Source: Thalassotalea sp. PP2-459 (GTDB taxonomy: Bacteria; Pseudomonadota; Gammaproteobacteria; Enterobacterales; Alteromonadaceae). From it: a stretch of DNA of 64,000 bases. The notes below the pieces were generated by a model that was not told the DNA's origin, ran no database searches, and saw nothing but the letters and a program-made list of their open reading frames with translations. This document shows positions 63,886-64,000 of the stretch, piece by piece. The first letter of the stretch is position 1; every line of letters starts with the position of its first letter. Location: NCBI RefSeq assembly GCF_001913705.1, contig NZ_MKQD01000056.1:1-64000 (forward strand). Reading direction: 5' to 3'. A program made the position numbers and the translations under genes.

Positions 63886-63962
63886 TGGTCGGTGATGCAA
63901 GATTCGAACTTGCGACCCCTTGGACCCAAACCAAGTGCGCTACCAAGCTGCGCTAATCACCG
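63886..63962 (-). tRNA. tRNA-Pro (anticodon UGG)
   Basis: A 77-base cloverleaf with encoded CCA. The acceptor stem CGGTGAT (63962-63956) pairs with ATCACCG (63896-63890). The D arm reads AGCGCAGCTTGGTAGCGC, the anticodon stem-loop CTTGG-TTTGGGT-CCAAG exposes UGG, and the T arm holds GTTCGAATC. Very close to E. coli tRNA-Pro(UGG). Confidence 0.95.
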
Positions 63963-63970
63963 ACGAGAAA

Positions 63971-64000
63971 TGGGGTGGCTAATGGGACTTGAACCCACGA
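63971..64000 (-). tRNA. tRNA-His, 3' part (cut by window edge)
   Basis: The minus strand carries the T arm and acceptor end of tRNA-His: TCGTGGGTTCAAGTCCCATT, then AGCCACC and CCA, like E. coli tRNA-His apart from one T-loop base. The 5' part lies beyond the window. Eight bases separate it from tRNA-Pro, so the two are in one transcript. Confidence 0.85.

Overview
The window is chromosomal DNA from a marine gammaproteobacterium, most likely an alteromonad of the Colwelliaceae (Colwellia/Thalassotalea type). This is inferred from the A+T-rich codon use and from gene orders typical of the group: a DUF3450-TtpC-ExbB2-ExbD2-TonB2-TPR operon, a phhA-phhB-tyrR cluster next to ycjX-ycjF and psp-sap genes, and tig-clpP-clpX-lon-hupB-ppiD. 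Nearly all genes are recognisable housekeeping or membrane-physiology genes. No prophage, transposase gene, CRISPR array or classical defence island is visible. The unusual content is in the intergenic DNA.

Layout. 0.1-2.7 kb (minus): acyl-CoA thioesterase, a small membrane protein, GhrA-like reductase and YehS. 2.8-8.3 kb (plus): mfd, csiV and a DUF1244 gene. 8.5-11.5 kb (minus): a two-receiver regulator, a 600-base gene-poor stretch with inverted repeats, a small charged protein and rsuA. 11.6-13.4 kb (plus): LysE/RhtB exporter, DUF962 protein, and a membrane protein paired with an XRE regulator. 13.5-15.0 kb (minus): voltage-gated-type ion channel and a YcbL-like hydrolase. 15.2-21 kb: Na+-dependent transporter, diguanylate cyclase, rmuC and class I fumarase. 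21-24.6 kb (plus): pabB, nudL, sdaA. 24.6-30.6 kb: cysB, an unknown membrane-anchored protein, a miniature inverted-repeat element, then apt-dnaX-ybaB (minus), a single-domain receiver and a 40-residue membrane peptide. 30.8-35.7 kb (minus): the TonB2 energy-transduction operon. 36.4-38.4 kb (plus): yfcA, a priC-like gene and a ComFB-like gene. 38.4-38.5 kb (minus): the 4.5S RNA gene. 38.6-43.3 kb (minus): DUF3014 protein, maiA, tyrR, phhB, phhA. 43.5-54.2 kb: ycjX-ycjF and pspABC (minus), then pspF and sapABCDF (plus). 54.3-62.9 kb (minus): ppiD, hupB, lon, clpX, clpP, tig. 63.5-64.0 kb (minus): tRNA-Pro, the 3' end of tRNA-His, and tandem repeats that carry copies of the tRNA-Pro 3' end.

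How the genes work together. The last third is an envelope and protein quality-control block: PspF/PspABC senses inner-membrane stress, Sap is an ABC peptide importer, PpiD is a periplasmic chaperone, and trigger factor, ClpXP and Lon handle cytoplasmic folding and proteolysis. lon has a good sigma-32-type promoter. phhA/phhB/maiA degrade phenylalanine and tyrosine under TyrR, and a near-perfect TyrR box lies upstream of phhA. The TonB2 operon energises outer-membrane receptors.

Most notable signals: (1) tandem repeats after tRNA-Pro, each ending in the last 19 bases of the tRNA, arranged like the rtT repeats of the E. coli tyrT operon; (2) a complete programmed -1 frameshift cassette in dnaX, predicting a short gamma-like product; (3) two small non-coding inverted-repeat elements that share the end motif AACCTGAGC; (4) an unannotated 40-residue membrane peptide upstream of a stand-alone receiver.
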